This document shows positions 21,401-31,110 of a stretch of DNA of 64,000 nt, in pieces. The position numbers and the translations under genes were made by a program. The first letter of the stretch is position 1. Every line of letters starts with the position of its first letter. Below the pieces are notes generated by a model. The model worked only from the letters and a program-made list of their open reading frames with translations, did no database searches and was not told the DNA's origin. This DNA is from Druceiella hillmani (lineage: Eukaryota > Arthropoda > Insecta > Lepidoptera > Hepialidae), in assembly GCA_039881145.1 (NCBI GenBank), contig JAYKKI010000060.1, positions 6,138,501 to 6,202,500 of the forward strand, read 5' to 3'.

Positions 21401-23017
21401 ATTATGGAAAAATATATTGTGGACAAAAATTATAACACAAACTGAAATCAAGGTCACATTGTCATTTTCGCAAAAAACTAGAAAAACGATCATTTTCACT
21501 TGAATTATTTTCGTATTCCGACATTATGGGTTAAACATTTTCTTTTCCTGGATCCTTTTTATATTGTAATTACTATTAATATTATAATTTGAAGTTTATG
21601 TAACACATAGAAAGATAAAAAATTAGCAATGCGTGCGAGGGACCTCCCCTATCGCACACTAAACAGCAACTGATTTCGCAAGGGCCATCGCACTCGTGGT
21701 AAATTTAGTTAGTACGCGCACGAGCGCGATGGCGCTCGTCGGCTCTCAAACGGTTAAATAAACACAGAAGAAATAACTAAATTACTGAGAGAACACACAG
21801 TTAATAACTATGCTCTCAGTGATTTAGTTATTTCTTCTATGGTGATGATAACTATTGTTTGGGAATGTGAAAACTGGGTAAACCCTTGAGGTGTATTTAG
21901 TATTTTAATCATGTTTTACTTTATAACTTAAATATTAATAATTAAGTCTATAAGTAAAACATTTGCTTCTAACTTTATTTTACTACATTCAACTGTTTAG
22001 TTTTCTTTCATGGTGATTTTGAAAACACTTAACAAATAATTACCTTTTTTACTTATTATGTAATATATGTTAACTATAATATAATAACTTATTATGTAAT
22101 ATACGTTAATATGTTAACTGTTTAACTCGCACTGACATAACTGTAGAACACGTCAAAAACTTCCTCTTCTCGAAATACACTGGATGAATACAACAACCTC
22201 AAACCTGTGCATACGTATTGAGGTGGGATTTTACTTCCACGTGCCACCTAGCGTGCTTCTGAAGGTCTTTCCTTCGTACTCTATAATCATGTGTGCATTA
22301 ATTTTCAGCCTACCCTCGTACTTATTAAAATTAATATCTTTTAAATGTAGTCACATTTTAAGAAACATTTAGCTAAAAAACATTCCTGGATTTTTTAAAG
22401 TATTACAAATGACACATGTAGTTAATAAATTGCTATCTGGCTGCACATTGTAGCTTAGAATAATAAGATGTTTAAAATATCATTCTAGCAAAACATCTCA
22501 ATTATTTGTTTTATTTTTTGTACAAATCAATCTTTTTCACTTGCACCAGCAAAAATATTCTAAGATAAAAAATATCTTCTGCAGTCAGCTAAAAACTACA
22601 ATAGGGTTTGTACCAAACTTTATCTAAAGTAGTCATTGCATTAGTACTCCCACAAACTACAACACTAACATTTTTTAATTTATTCCATCAATGATCATAC
22701 CTTTAAAAATTTTAAGTTTATCGAAATGCAGATTTAAATTTTATATTTTACATATAGTAATTTTTTACAGAAAATCAAGAAACGCTTTCGTTGAACCACT
22801 GATATCTGTACTTAACCTGAAAAATATTCATAAATTTTTATACATAATTAATATTTAATAAAGTTGTGTGCATATATGACTTTTTAAATTAATGGACATA
22901 TCAATTTTTAATTTTTTTCACAGGTACCCAAATGAACGAGATAAATCAAATACGGAGGATACAATCTCAATTTCGGAGTCTACTCAAAAACCCAATAAAG
23001 TGATCGAAGAGAGCTAA
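6298..23017 (+). CDS. Gene A: Tret1-like facilitated trehalose/sugar transporter, C-terminal two thirds (six exons)
   Basis: Exons 6298-6487, 7152-7315, 8334-8555, 18898-19009, 20529-20796 and 22924-23017 have GT-AG borders with compatible phases. They total 1050 nt: 349 residues and a TAA stop. Family signatures run in the right order: NEIRG before TM6, PETPSYL (PESP box) after TM6, CQVTGFN (QQxSG box) in TM7, DRWGRRPLL (second DxxGRR loop), YSVGFGP in TM10 and PETKG after TM12. Members of this family are plasma-membrane uniporters for trehalose or hexoses. TM1-TM5 must be encoded before base 1 or in exons I could not see, because nothing in 1-6297 resembles the GRK/TM2-TM5 exon of gene B. 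The 30-residue charged tail has its own exon. Substrate is inferred from the family only. Confidence 0.9.
7152..7315 (+). CDS. Gene A exon: central cytoplasmic loop
   Basis: The exon follows TTTGCAG and its first two bases complete a Gly codon left by the previous exon. It encodes DEEGAMKSAKYLRL and then a lysine-rich loop ending in FHE. It ends in phase 0 before GTGAAA. The loop between TM6 and TM7 is variable in this family. Gene B encodes the same part together with TM7-TM8 in one exon, so the intron after this exon is specific to gene A here. Confidence 0.88.
8334..8555 (+). CDS. Gene A exon: TM7, TM8 and DxxGRR loop
   Basis: The 74 codons begin MNFKQVFCQVTGFN and contain DRWGRRPLL, ending in MFIGL before GTAAGT. 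The in-frame Met at its start is internal to the protein, since the upstream exon joins it in phase 0. The QQxSG box reads CQVTG, which departs slightly from the family. A 26-bp unit (around TTTATATTTCTAAGTTA) is repeated three times just after the donor site. Confidence 0.9.
9160..9530 (+). repeat. Direct repeat pair of about 90 bp
   Basis: 9160-9253 and 9440-9530 share ATTATATAAAGGTA, GATTTGAACTAACGTATAG and GTAATTCCTCTAGGATGAAA with few differences. They lie in the third intron of gene A. Nature unknown. Confidence 0.75.
9635..9749 (+). other. Possible small exon or ORF fragment
   Basis: Two in-frame ATGs open 38 codons containing ESDNLPRIDTSMMTSYVASN and DFTSVVQ, ending at CAAG followed by GTGATT, which could be a donor site. 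Residue use looks protein-like, but I do not recognise the family. It lies in the large intron of gene A on the same strand, with phase 1 at its end, so it cannot replace a known exon there. It may be a transposon ORF fragment. Confidence 0.25.
10460..10499. repeat. Near-perfect palindrome, 19-bp arms, 2-nt centre
   Basis: TAAGTAATTTTATTAGATT faces AATCTAATAAAATTACTTA across TG. Related AT-rich words recur at 10612-10680. Confidence 0.8.
11040..12152 (-). mobile_element. Mariner transposon, nearly full length (1.1 kb), inactive
   Basis: The element is flanked by TA (11038-11039 and 12153-12154). Inverted ends are CGAGGGGGCGTTTTTAAGTTC and, on the other side, GAACATAAAAACGTACCCTCG. The minus strand encodes a D,D34D mariner transposase from about 11969 down to 11059, interrupted by stops and a frameshift. 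It lies in the third intron of gene A, opposite to that gene. Confidence 0.92.
11059..11969 (-). pseudogene. Mariner transposase, broken
   Basis: The N-terminal helix-turn-helix part (MEKIEYRAVIKFLTKQGK...) is in 11769-11969. The middle part (VQRMLTLPQKQRC...) lies in another frame in 11323-11691, and the C-terminal part in 11059-11256. Two in-frame stops separate the middle and C-terminal parts. The second and third catalytic Asp are present (LLHDNAP and DLAPSDY, 34 residues apart), but the first is Asn: TGNETWVH where mariners have TGDETWVH. The transposase would cut and paste its own element at TA sites; this copy cannot. Confidence 0.9.
12160..13660. other. Intron sequence of gene A without recognised features
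   Basis: AT-rich DNA with many short homopolymer runs. No translatable motif or repeat was recognised. Confidence 0.4.
13825..14550 (-). pseudogene. Second mariner transposase relic (different lineage)
   Basis: The minus strand reads MVKRWYADFKRGRIDTNDAE near 14540, then QSGQQQ/AEWTAAGE-like residues with frameshifts, VLAFVLWSAHNILFIDYLEKG, and finally NGxxCYKSITTM with PPYSPTLDPTDYWLF. This pattern belongs to a cecropia/irritans-like mariner, unlike the one at 11 kb. The second catalytic Asp is Gly (HQGNAQ for HQDNAP). Terminal repeats were not found with confidence. Confidence 0.82.
15711..16420 (-). pseudogene. Third mariner transposase relic
   Basis: The minus strand keeps RIIRGDKTWVHNYEPEPMQ (first catalytic Asp present), QWHKKHTSLPVKFK, then GFKILQHPPYKPDLG and LFVLKNEKGKKF. 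It resembles the 11-kb element more than the 14-kb one, but is much more worn: APSDY is replaced by a frameshifted stretch. N-terminal helix-turn-helix remnants lie around 16380-16480. Confidence 0.75.
16705..17069 (-). mobile_element. piggyBac-like deletion derivative, copy 2
   Basis: This shares the GC-rich subterminal block and acidic N-terminal coding remnant with copy 1, in the opposite orientation. The right end ACTCAAACGG is followed by TTAA. The left end is worn (TTAT then CGATTTATTGCC). It sits in the third intron of gene A and is shorter than copy 1. Confidence 0.7.
17409..17502. repeat. Snap-back hairpin, 43-bp arms, 8-nt loop
   Basis: Arms 17409-17451 and 17460-17502 pair with one mismatch (CAGCTGCGG against CCGCAACTG); the loop is TCTTTGAT. 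A transcript would form a pre-miRNA-sized stem. It lies in the third intron of gene A. Confidence 0.92.
17580..17963 (+). repeat. Recent dispersed repeat, copy 1 (384 bp)
   Basis: This is almost identical to 37235-37619, with roughly ten differences by eye. It begins TCATCATATATATTAATA and ends GAGCTTCATAATGGAATAAA. No ORF. The low divergence against the old repeats around it points to a recently moved element of unknown type. Confidence 0.88.
17970..18890. other. Gene A intron, nothing recognised
   Basis: Open frames here show no known motif, and the sequence is plain AT-rich intron leading to the acceptor at 18896. Confidence 0.4.
18898..19009 (+). CDS. Gene A exon: TM9 to start of TM10
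   Basis: The 112-nt exon begins GVVTIYFFIQ after TTTCTAG and ends YSV plus one base of a Gly codon before GTAAGT. Its length and both phases equal those of the gene B exon at 42164-42275. It is separated from the previous exon by a 10.3-kb intron filled with transposon relics. Confidence 0.9.
19211..19370. repeat. Palindromic element, about 65-bp arms
   Basis: ACGTTTTGTTGAATCAAATG followed by TTCCGAAATTTAATTCGG is mirrored after GATTTGGCTACATTGGCGAT by AATTAAATTTCGGAAG and TTCAACAAAACGG, with about one mismatch in eight. A lone arm is at 4296-4380. This is probably a MITE. Confidence 0.8.
20529..20796 (+). CDS. Gene A exon: TM10-TM12 and PETKG box
   Basis: After TTTCCAG the first two bases complete Gly, giving YSVG-FGPLTIMLISEIFP across the junction. 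TM11 and TM12 follow, then WIPETKGMSVEDIFNMVINR. The exon ends in phase 2 before GTGAGT. The frame reads on from an in-frame ATG at 20459, but the phase and the conserved GFGP motif place the exon start at 20529. Confidence 0.92.
21217..21753 (-). mobile_element. piggyBac-like deletion derivative, copy 3
   Basis: TTAA at 21213-21216 and 21754-21757 brackets the element. Ends are CTATATAGTGCC and GGCTCTCAAACGG. The minus strand keeps an ATG for the acidic N-terminal frame (ATGTCGGAATACGAAAAT). It sits in the last intron of gene A. Confidence 0.75.
21766..21838. repeat. Inverted repeat, 26-bp arms
   Basis: AGAAGAAATAACTAAAT... at 21766-21791 is complementary to 21813-21838 with one or two mismatches; the spacer is 21 bp. 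It lies next to the TTAA element copy 3 and may be part of a small MITE. Confidence 0.6.
22924..23017 (+). CDS. Gene A last exon: C-terminal cytoplasmic tail
   Basis: The first base completes an Arg codon (AG+G) after TTTCACAG. Thirty more codons follow, rich in Asp, Glu, Ser, Thr and Lys, ending KVIEES and TAA. Gene B has no counterpart: its protein stops eight residues after the PETKG motif. No clear AATAAA lies close downstream; AATATAAA near 23083 is a weak candidate. Confidence 0.8.
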
Positions 23018-24610
23018 ACGAAAATGTACTGAGAAACTAAAGAACTAAAGCTGATAGAATAAGATTACTTGTAAATGTATATAAATATAAAGTATTGGTT
23101 GTGGAGAAGGATAACTAGTTGGATACCACAATAATGGCTTTTTTTACAAAAATTTTTATATATAAATATTTTTTTATATTAGTGCACTTAATATTTAAGA
23201 ATTGAAGAATAGGTATATTACCATTTCTACTTTAAATTGTATTGATACAAATTATATGTTAGTCATAAGAAACTTATTTATAAAAAGTAACCGAAAATAA
23301 TTTAATTTGAAAATACAAATCACATACAAGTTTCTGATTTTTCAAACCCATGGAAAAACGGTTAGGAGGCACATATATTATAACAATGTTCTTTTCTAGG
23401 AAGCACTGGATGTTTGACTCTTATTTATTTATTTTTTCTTCTTTAGTTTCATAGTTTCATCTTGTACATTATAGCTTTTATCTTCCTTATTTCTTTTTCA
23501 TTTTATCCAACTCGGTTGAAATCTCTGAATCATTTTTCACTTTTCTAAACCTTTCATGCGCCTTTTCAAATTATCTGAAAAGGAGTTTTTACTTATTTTC
23601 TCACACAAAAAGCTATCAATATCAATGAGATTTACTATAACTAACCTTAATGTAAATAAAAATTAAACATATGTATGTTGTTGTTAACGCCTCTCCACAA
23701 GTTTATGAACTACTTACGTAGGTAATTATAAGACAATGACGAACTCTTCAGTTTTGTAAAATATAGATATGTTTTATAGAAGAACCTGTTAAATTTTAAT
23801 CCAACAACATCCTGTTGTGAGATATTTATTGAATTTTGTCATTAATTAGCATGGCATCCGATGACATTCTAATATGTATAGAGTGACCATTCCTCCCTCG
23901 CAAGAATCAAACTACAACCAACAGCATCACTTAGATCTTTGAGTTCATTGATTGTGTTCGTATTTCTTGAACAATAAACTTAGTAAAATATAACAAAACA
24001 AAACTGAACTTGAGTCCGGGTCTCCAGGTGAACGATTAAACATAAAATTAAATCAATAAAATAACTCCCTGAACCAAGCGAGGTGGACCGCAGTACCGGT
24101 GGCGGTACACATGGCGTATACATCAACAGTTTCCCTCAGTTCTCTTTGTTGCCATGAAGTTGAAGGATAGTGGGAAAATAAATGTTTAAATCATATTGGT
24201 GCATATTTTAATTTATCTCCATATTTTTTTATAATTGTAGACAAATAAAGTCATAGAGCTTTATCAGTTGGACCTAGATTATTGATTCATTAATTTATTT
24301 CTATATTTTCCAATGTGTAACAGTTACAGTGTAAAATAAAGAAATAAAAATTATGATAATTAATAAATACTACAATACTACAAAACATAATTAAGATTCA
24401 CGAAATCTATTCTCACTCTTCACCAAAAGGTTACATCCTGGTGCCATAGCAATTAGATAATTGAATAGGTGAAAGGAATTGAAGAAATCTGATATAATTT
24501 AGGTCTAAATGTTGGTATACCACAAGTTGACGACTACACAAGCTCAATAAGTTATTATGTACGAAGATGAAATAATAGAATAGGTCTGAAATAGTTTTTT
24601 TTATAAAACA
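23018..24610. other. Downstream region of gene A
   Basis: Mostly featureless AT-rich DNA. A less AT-rich patch (about 23880-24130) contains CTTGAGTCCGGGTCTCCAGG and GTACCGGTGGCGGTACAC and could be an LTR or gag remnant, but no diagnostic motif supports this. Confidence 0.35.

Positions 24611-24611
<1 letters not shown>

Positions 24612-24661
<50 letters not shown>
24612..24661. repeat. (TA)n microsatellite
   Basis: A run of about 25 TA units that abuts the left end of the mariner at 24662. A TA-rich tract is a natural target for mariner insertion. Confidence 0.9.
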
Positions 24662-24665
<4 letters not shown>

Positions 24666-25785
24666 GTTGGCAACTTATAAATCCGCCATCCCTGTAAACA
24701 AAGTTTTAAACTTTTTATATGTAGTCAATAAAATTAATTGTTAATTATATAAGCACCATTGGGACCTAACACTTGTCGCCAACATGTAGGCAGAGCTAAA
24801 GTTCCGTCCTTGTAGAAAACTTTGGGTCTTTGACTGAAAAACCTGTGGAATTTGATTTACATATAATTTTCGTCTTTCAATGTTCTATTACGTAAATTAT
24901 TAGCCAGAGAGTGAAACAGGTCGTAATTAAATGGTGAAAGGTCTAGAGAGTACAGTGGGTGAAAGTAGTTTTTCATGCGTTACTTTTGCTACATGGAGTC
25001 GAGCATTGTCAAATAATAAAATAAACTTTGCTTTGATTGGAAGGAAATTTTACGGTGACTTTACTCAATTGTTCACAATAAATCTTAACTGTTATTGTAC
25101 TGTTAGCTTGAAAGAGTTCCCAATGAATAACTCCATTTATACTCCACCATGTACTCAAAGTATCTTTTTTCCAATATTATATTTTGGTCTAGGTACACCT
25201 TTTTCTCCAAATCCTAGCCACTGGCGTTTTCACTAAAAATTAACAAAAGCCACCCCCTTTTCATCTGGTCTTCCCTTTTCATAACAAACGGAATATTTCC
25301 ACTCTTTGCATGAAGTTGTTTTTCCAACGCTGTATAAAAGCATAAAAAAGCTCTGCAAAACAATACAATCTTAATCTGGGATTAGTTTCAATAAGGCTTT
25401 TAATTTTTTCTGAATTAATTTGCAGGTCGCTTCAGATAAGGTTTGTCGGACGGACTGAAATTCCTTTTTTGAATCTTTGAAACCAGTGCTTGGCTTTGCT
25501 TGGAAACCTAAGAAGGCATACCTTCATCCATCATTGTGGATAAATTGCATGATACTTTGCTGGTTTTTCACCCTAAACAGCATTCATGAAAAAGTCTCCT
25601 CTAAGTTCACTTCGAAATACTTCCATTTTTAATTTATTCTTTACTCGCTGATCATTCAATTGCAAACTGAAAAGAAGTTCGAATGCCGCACTTTTTATGT
25701 ATCCTACAAGAAATATTCTAGAAGCTTCTATAACATTTCAGAAATTGGTGGAAAAAAGTCGCGGGTTTATAAATTGCCAACCTAA
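24662..25785 (-). mobile_element. Fourth mariner, about 1.1 kb, inactive
   Basis: Inverted ends TTATGTTGGCAACTTATAAA and, complementary, TTTATAAATTGCCAACCTAA are the classic mariner type. The minus strand shows WWSINGVIHWELF and CEQL, then LLFDNARLHVAKVTHEKL and, after a frameshift, HPLYSLDLSPFNYDLFHSLA. The third catalytic Asp (APSDY) is Asn here. The coding region has many stops. Confidence 0.85.
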
Positions 25786-26039
25786 GACAAAAAATGGTGA
25801 ATGGGTAAAAGAGTTTCACCTTAAGTTTTCCAAAAATCCAATGTTTAATTGGCACCTTTAGTTTGTATGATGTTATACTAGACATTGTACCTATAGATGC
25901 AACATGAGACTAAATATTAAGTAATTAGTTTATGAATACAAAAAAAAATATAGAACCATTTTCCATTTATCAAAGAAGTTTCACAACTCTGGGATTTTCA
26001 GAATGATATACCAAAAGTGTTTTGAAAAATAAATTTAAA

Positions 26040-26680
26040 TCAAAGCTAGTAATAATCTGGAAATCTAACTCTAAAGCTTGAATAACTACTTCTTTCTTTG
26101 AAGATTGATTTGGTGATATTTTTATGGCACCAATCTCAAAATCTCGCATTCAAAGTGATACTGATTCTGGACAATGCACCACAACACCCTCCAGGTAACC
26201 TTATAGGATAGGCTTTGACTATTTTGTCAAAGTGGTTTTATTGTCACTAAATACCACCAGATTATTTCAACCAATGAGCCAAAGTGTGATGAAAACTTTC
26301 AATGAATCAAAATTGTGATAAAAATTTCCAAGGTTTATTACACTCAATGGTCATTTACTCCCTTAAAAGAAGCTGTGACTCATGATGAAGACTTGTCTTT
26401 TAGAGATTTTTGGAAAACCTTTAATATTCTCGATGCTGTTAGAGTCATAGTAGAATTGTGTACCAAAGTTTCTAAAAAAAACATTAAAGACTGTTTGGAA
26501 AAAGCTTTGCCCAATCTTCTATATTCATATGCCCTTCACTGTTGCTAAAAGTGACCAGGTACTCGAAGCAGTCGAAAATATTGTCACTTTAGCCAGGCAA
26601 ATAAATATGAAGGTTGACAGGAAAGACGTTAATGGACTTTTCAAAGTTATTAAAATTCAACACCAAAATTGAGATTTAGA
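26040..26680 (+). pseudogene. pogo/Tigger-like transposase relic
   Basis: ILDNAPQHPPG near 26165 fits the second catalytic block of pogo/Tigger (DDE_1) transposases. After frameshifts comes FKVYYTQWSFTPLKEAV, a stretch with LSFRDFWKTFNILDAVRVI, and KNIKDCLEKALPNL, the usual order of the Tigger C-terminal part. Stops and frameshifts make it a pseudogene. Confidence 0.72.
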
Positions 26681-26689
26681 GCCGGCGCT

Positions 26690-27280
26690 GCTAGAAAAAA
26701 TAATATTAATTAAAAAATTAATGGAGCCTTGATGTTAAAAGAAATTGCAAGACAAAACATATAACCGTCAATTGCTTACTATCTGGAAATGTTACGAGAC
26801 CAAAAGAATCATTGTATCACCAAACAACTCTCCTTGATTTCATGAAACCATTCATTTAAAATACATAACATAATAACCCATATAAATGACTTGCATCATA
26901 CTTTGCTCGTGAGCACTTCCAAGAATGACTTTTATGTTTACATAAAGGGTTTCTTTAATATAATGTTATATGGGTTGTCACTTGTCATGACATACCAAGT
27001 AAAGAAATAGATCTGTGGGTACTTTCTTATTGCAATGTCGCACCACATGTCACATCAAACTAATGTATTGCTAATAAAATAACACGAAATTAAATCATAT
27101 TATTATTATATTATGTTATAATTGCCATAAACCTGAAACCCTAAACTAGTGTGTATTTTTGTCCAAAACCTGGTATATGTATCTAGTTTCCTTATGATGA
27201 TAAAAGTTTTAACTTTTGGCTATTCATTTTAATAAAAAATGCATTCAGAACCACTACTTACAGTATATTCCTTAATTGCA
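26690..27280. other. Intergenic, possible MITE at 26862-26980
   Basis: ACATAATAACCCATATAA and, about 100 bp on, TATAATGTTATATGGGTTGT are roughly inverted. The word GTTGTCACTTGT is shared with 36657-36668. Otherwise nothing was recognised. Confidence 0.3.
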
Positions 27281-27289
27281 ACAAAGCTA

Positions 27290-28780
27290 ATAAATAAATA
27301 ACTTGAATATTAATAAATGTGATTTGGCTTACAAATGATACAGTATCGTCATTACAGAATCTTCATAGTTTGAACTCATCTGAGATGTATAAACATTTAA
27401 TATGCTCACAACTCAGATGAATTTATATTATTTTATCACGTTGCACTTTATTGACTGGCTCTTTATTAAAAATATATGCAAATATTTCTGTTTGTAAAAG
27501 CATATCGTCAGAACTGATTGAGCCTATTATGATTTGATCTCTTGTTCCTTCTATTTGGCGAAATAATCCTTAAGTAGATAGGTTTCTTATATTTGATAAC
27601 CCTAATTTGGACACTGTATTTGGTTGACATTTTTGTCATAGGCCATTTTTAATTTATCTCACAGAATTTCGCAAAATAAATTTTGGATCTTCTATCCTAT
27701 TTCTATTCATCTGTTTATGTGTTCTAATATTTTTAATGAAAATGGAGGAAATAGCAATTACGGAGTACCATATCCCTCCTTCCTAGTATACCTCACTTCG
27801 ATTTTTATCCGCTTAAAATCTGCTACTCTCAAGCTTGTTATCTTTTAGTAAATCCTGGATCTGATACAACCATATCTCAAGAGATTAGCCATACATATTC
27901 CTGGCAGCCACAAAACGTTTAGATATATTTTCAACAGTCAGTCTCTATTCATTTGTTCCTTCCGAAATTTAATCATTGTTTCACTATACTATTTATGTCT
28001 TTTATAAAATATTCTTAATGGTGTTTATACAAATTGAATCATTTCTGAAACTTGCAGTCTTTAGCTAACTTCAACAATGCACCTTGAAATGACTACCCAT
28101 GCATATTTATTTCTCATTCTTGCTACATTCTTTTTTGTAACTTATTCGTCATGTCACAAACATCTGTTGAATTATAAATAAATAAATAACTCAAAAGAAT
28201 CGTATTTAATAACTTTTAATTTATCCATGACACAACTCCTCGACAGTCTGGCCTTACTAGGGACTGAAACAAATATGCCTATCAGGAGCGTAATCACCAT
28301 AATACCTGCTTGCAAACCAAAAGTGCCATGTAGTCCTATGGTGTTGATCGCCATTAAAAAACAATGTGGTGAGGAAAGCCTTATTAATATCTGATAAATG
28401 GTTAGGAATGTATATTATTATTGTTATTGTATGTATCAATATAAGTTCTGATACCAATATCAAGATTACGGGGCTCAGATCTGAAAATTTAGATAATTAT
28501 TTACTAAATTGTTCCATTGACAGAAGATATTGATTTGAATAATACATTTTCGGGAGTGTTAATATATCAGCACAATGCAAAATGTGTCTACATATCAGCA
28601 CAAAAGCAACCAAAAATGTGAAAGGGAAGCAGTACATCACTCTTCACCAATCATACCACACAAGATTTTTGCAAGTTTTTTGTTCCTGCAAGGCTCAATA
28701 TTCTTAAACAAACTCTGTAGCCCCAATTCAGATCTGATGTTTAAGATATTAATAAAGTATTTAAAATTGTATTTGAGCAT
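27290..28780. repeat. Segmental duplication block related to 38190-40340
   Basis: Beyond the pseudoexon, several anchors recur in order at the gene B 3' end. Examples are GCTTACAAAT (27330 and 38212), TTGATAACCCTAATTT (27595 and 39208), TTCTAT/CTTTCCTATTTCT with TCTGTTTATGT (27710 and 39315), and CTCAATATTC (28700 and 40320). The functional side is longer because of a 263-bp tandem array and a TA-rich tract. Divergence is high, so the event is old. Borders are approximate. Confidence 0.75.
28221..28480 (-). pseudogene. Dead duplicate of gene B last exon
   Basis: This has the same 260-nt length as the functional exon 39891-40150 and the same AG acceptor context (TTTTCAG). Similarity is clear at NTIGLHGTFGL (functional: NSIGPHGTFGL) and at the final GAGGAGTTGTGT. 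A frameshift near the middle splits the frame, GLGPIPW is lost, and the PETKGK codons are deleted or scrambled. Flanking intron and downstream sequence is also duplicated. No other exon of this copy was found. Confidence 0.85.
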
Positions 28781-29571
28781 ATTCTCCAGACATCTACTGT
28801 GTGCGTGTATGTGTTTTCTTTTTAATTAACTTCAACAACGAAAACATTATCAATTTGAAAATTGTATATTTTTTGCCTTCATCCAACGTAATTTTGTAAA
28901 TACCCCAATTCATATGTAACTCATTGAACCTTGTAGATTATATTCCTGAGGAGGACTTGTTGGTTCTCTCTGTTGGTTCTCTTAAAAATTTATACACATG
29001 ATTTATTCTGTAAACTTTCTATGGATAACACATCTAAATAAAACAATCATTTAAAAGTGTAGCGAATTATTGTAAAGGCACATCTACAAGATACGCCAGG
29101 GAGTGCTCAGATATATTTAAGTTAGTAATATAAAAACAAAAGGTTGATCAAAATGAAAAAATTGATCAATTTTTGTCTGCTTAGTTAGCCAAAAAACAAT
29201 TGAATAAAGAAATATAATCAATTTCTTAAAATGTAAATTAACTCATTTAACTTTTTGTAATTAAAAAAACATTTTATCCTTGATATAAAATATATTAATT
29301 CATTAGGCCCCAGTCTAAGAATTCGGCCATCTATACAAACTTTTAAAAGTTGTTTCAATAAAATCACGTATCTTTTATTTGCGCTGTTATATTCCCATTA
29401 ATATTTTATTACCTTTTTAACTCATGTTTCTTTTTCCTTTTGTCTTAGCTAGTTTAGGACACGTTTTTTTGTAATATCGTAAATATTGCTTAATTATTTT
29501 TATTTAGAAATTATTATCAGTTGTATGGTAAACGGAATCTCCTCGCTTCTTACACCGGAATTTATTCTTTA

Positions 29572-29712
29572 GACTGTTTAGCTGTAGTGGTTTGGGAAAG
29601 ATTGTTGTTATAGCAATAAGTCAATTAATGTACATATATGTAACATTATTATGTACATATATTTATATACATGTACATGAGGTTCAAGACGAAATAAATA
29701 AATAAAATAAAT
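29572..29712 (+). mobile_element. LINE/SINE tail fragment
   Basis: AGATTGTTGTTATAGCAATAAG leads to GACGAAATAAATAAATAAAA. This is a worn relative of the tails at 2215, 35650 and 55512. Confidence 0.5.
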
Positions 29713-29864
29713 GTGTGCTAAAGTTTTTTGTTAAACTCAAACAAAAACTGATGGTGATGTTGATTAAAACAGTAATCGTGTAGAACATTCTCATAATCAC
29801 AGTATGTGAAATTAAATTCTAGGAGGACTGAATTTAAATGTTAAAAACTCTATGCCAAACTAAA

Positions 29865-31110
29865 GATGTCCAACAATATTAACTACATAGGATAATTGTA
29901 GAGAAAGTAAAAAAGAGACGTAAGTAAGTATGCCTGTGCAAAAATCCACATAAATAAGCATGGGTGAAAAGTCGTAAACTACATGCAAATGTAAGAATGT
30001 ACCATCAAAGGTACATTTAGAAGAATCTAGTGAGTTGTGGGATTTGCAACTTACTACAAAGATTAAAACAATTCAGATTACTTCTGTGCTTGGATTAGAT
30101 GACTATATTAGCTACAGCATTTATTGGAAAGATGACCATTTCAAGGCTGTTTGTTTTCAATTTTGTTTTTAAACGCGTACATTGTTATTTAATTCAGCCA
30201 TTTTTTTTTATTTTTGCTCTGCAATTCTAATTATTATGAGGATACTCTTAGACCATGTACATACTCTACACTAAGAGTAATAATATTTAGTATATTATCA
30301 ATTTACAAGTATTATTTCTGTCCATCAAAAAACCTTCAAACACTTATCTTTAGAAAAAATAGCTTTACCAGTAATGATGACAATTTCATATCATAGAGTT
30401 TAAATATATATGATTTTATTACAGCACTCGAGACACAAGTTCATTGCTACCCTTGATATAAAATAATAATCCATATAATGGAATTAGAGCAGCTATCATA
30501 ACGAGAGAGTAGAATTTTTTTTAACATGTTTGTAATATGCCAAGCTAAAAATCTCTGTCAATATTAGCTACATGAGGATAATTGCAGAGAGTGTAAAAAG
30601 CTACATAAATAAGCATGCGTGGAAAGTCATAGACATTTACGTGCAGATGTAAGAATGTACTATCAAAGGGACATTTCGAAGAATTTGGTGTGTAGGTGCA
30701 ACTTACTACAAAGATTAAAACAATTCAGGTTACTTCTGTGGTTAGATTAGGTGTGTGTAATTAGCTACAGCATTTAATGGAAAGATGACCATTTCAAGGC
30801 TTTTTGTTTCCAATTTGTATTTATATGCGAGTACATTTTGCTCTGCAATTTGGTTATGTACGTTCTTTACACTAAGAGTAATGATATTTACTATATTATC
30901 AATTTACAAGTATTATTTCCGTTCATCAAAAAGCCTTCAAAGACTTCATATTTAGAAAAAATAACTTTACCAGTAATGGTGATAATTTCATATCAAAGAA
31001 TTTAAATATATATGATTCTATCACAGCACTCGAGTTACAAGTTCAGTGCTACCCTTGATATAAAATAATAATCCATATAATGGAATTAGAGCAGCTATCA
31101 TAAAAATAAA
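29865..31110 (+). repeat. Tandem duplication of about 600 bp
   Basis: 29865-30510 and 30540-31110 share CTTACTACAAAGATTAAAAC, GAAAGATGACCATTTCAAGG, ATCAATTTACAAGTATTATT and a closing ATCCATATAATGGAATTAGA, GCAGCTATCATAA. They differ by several substitutions per 100 bases and some deletions. No coding potential. Confidence 0.88.

Noticed and set aside
24931..25236. 101-codon plus-strand frame
   Set aside because: Antisense to a mariner transposase relic on the minus strand.
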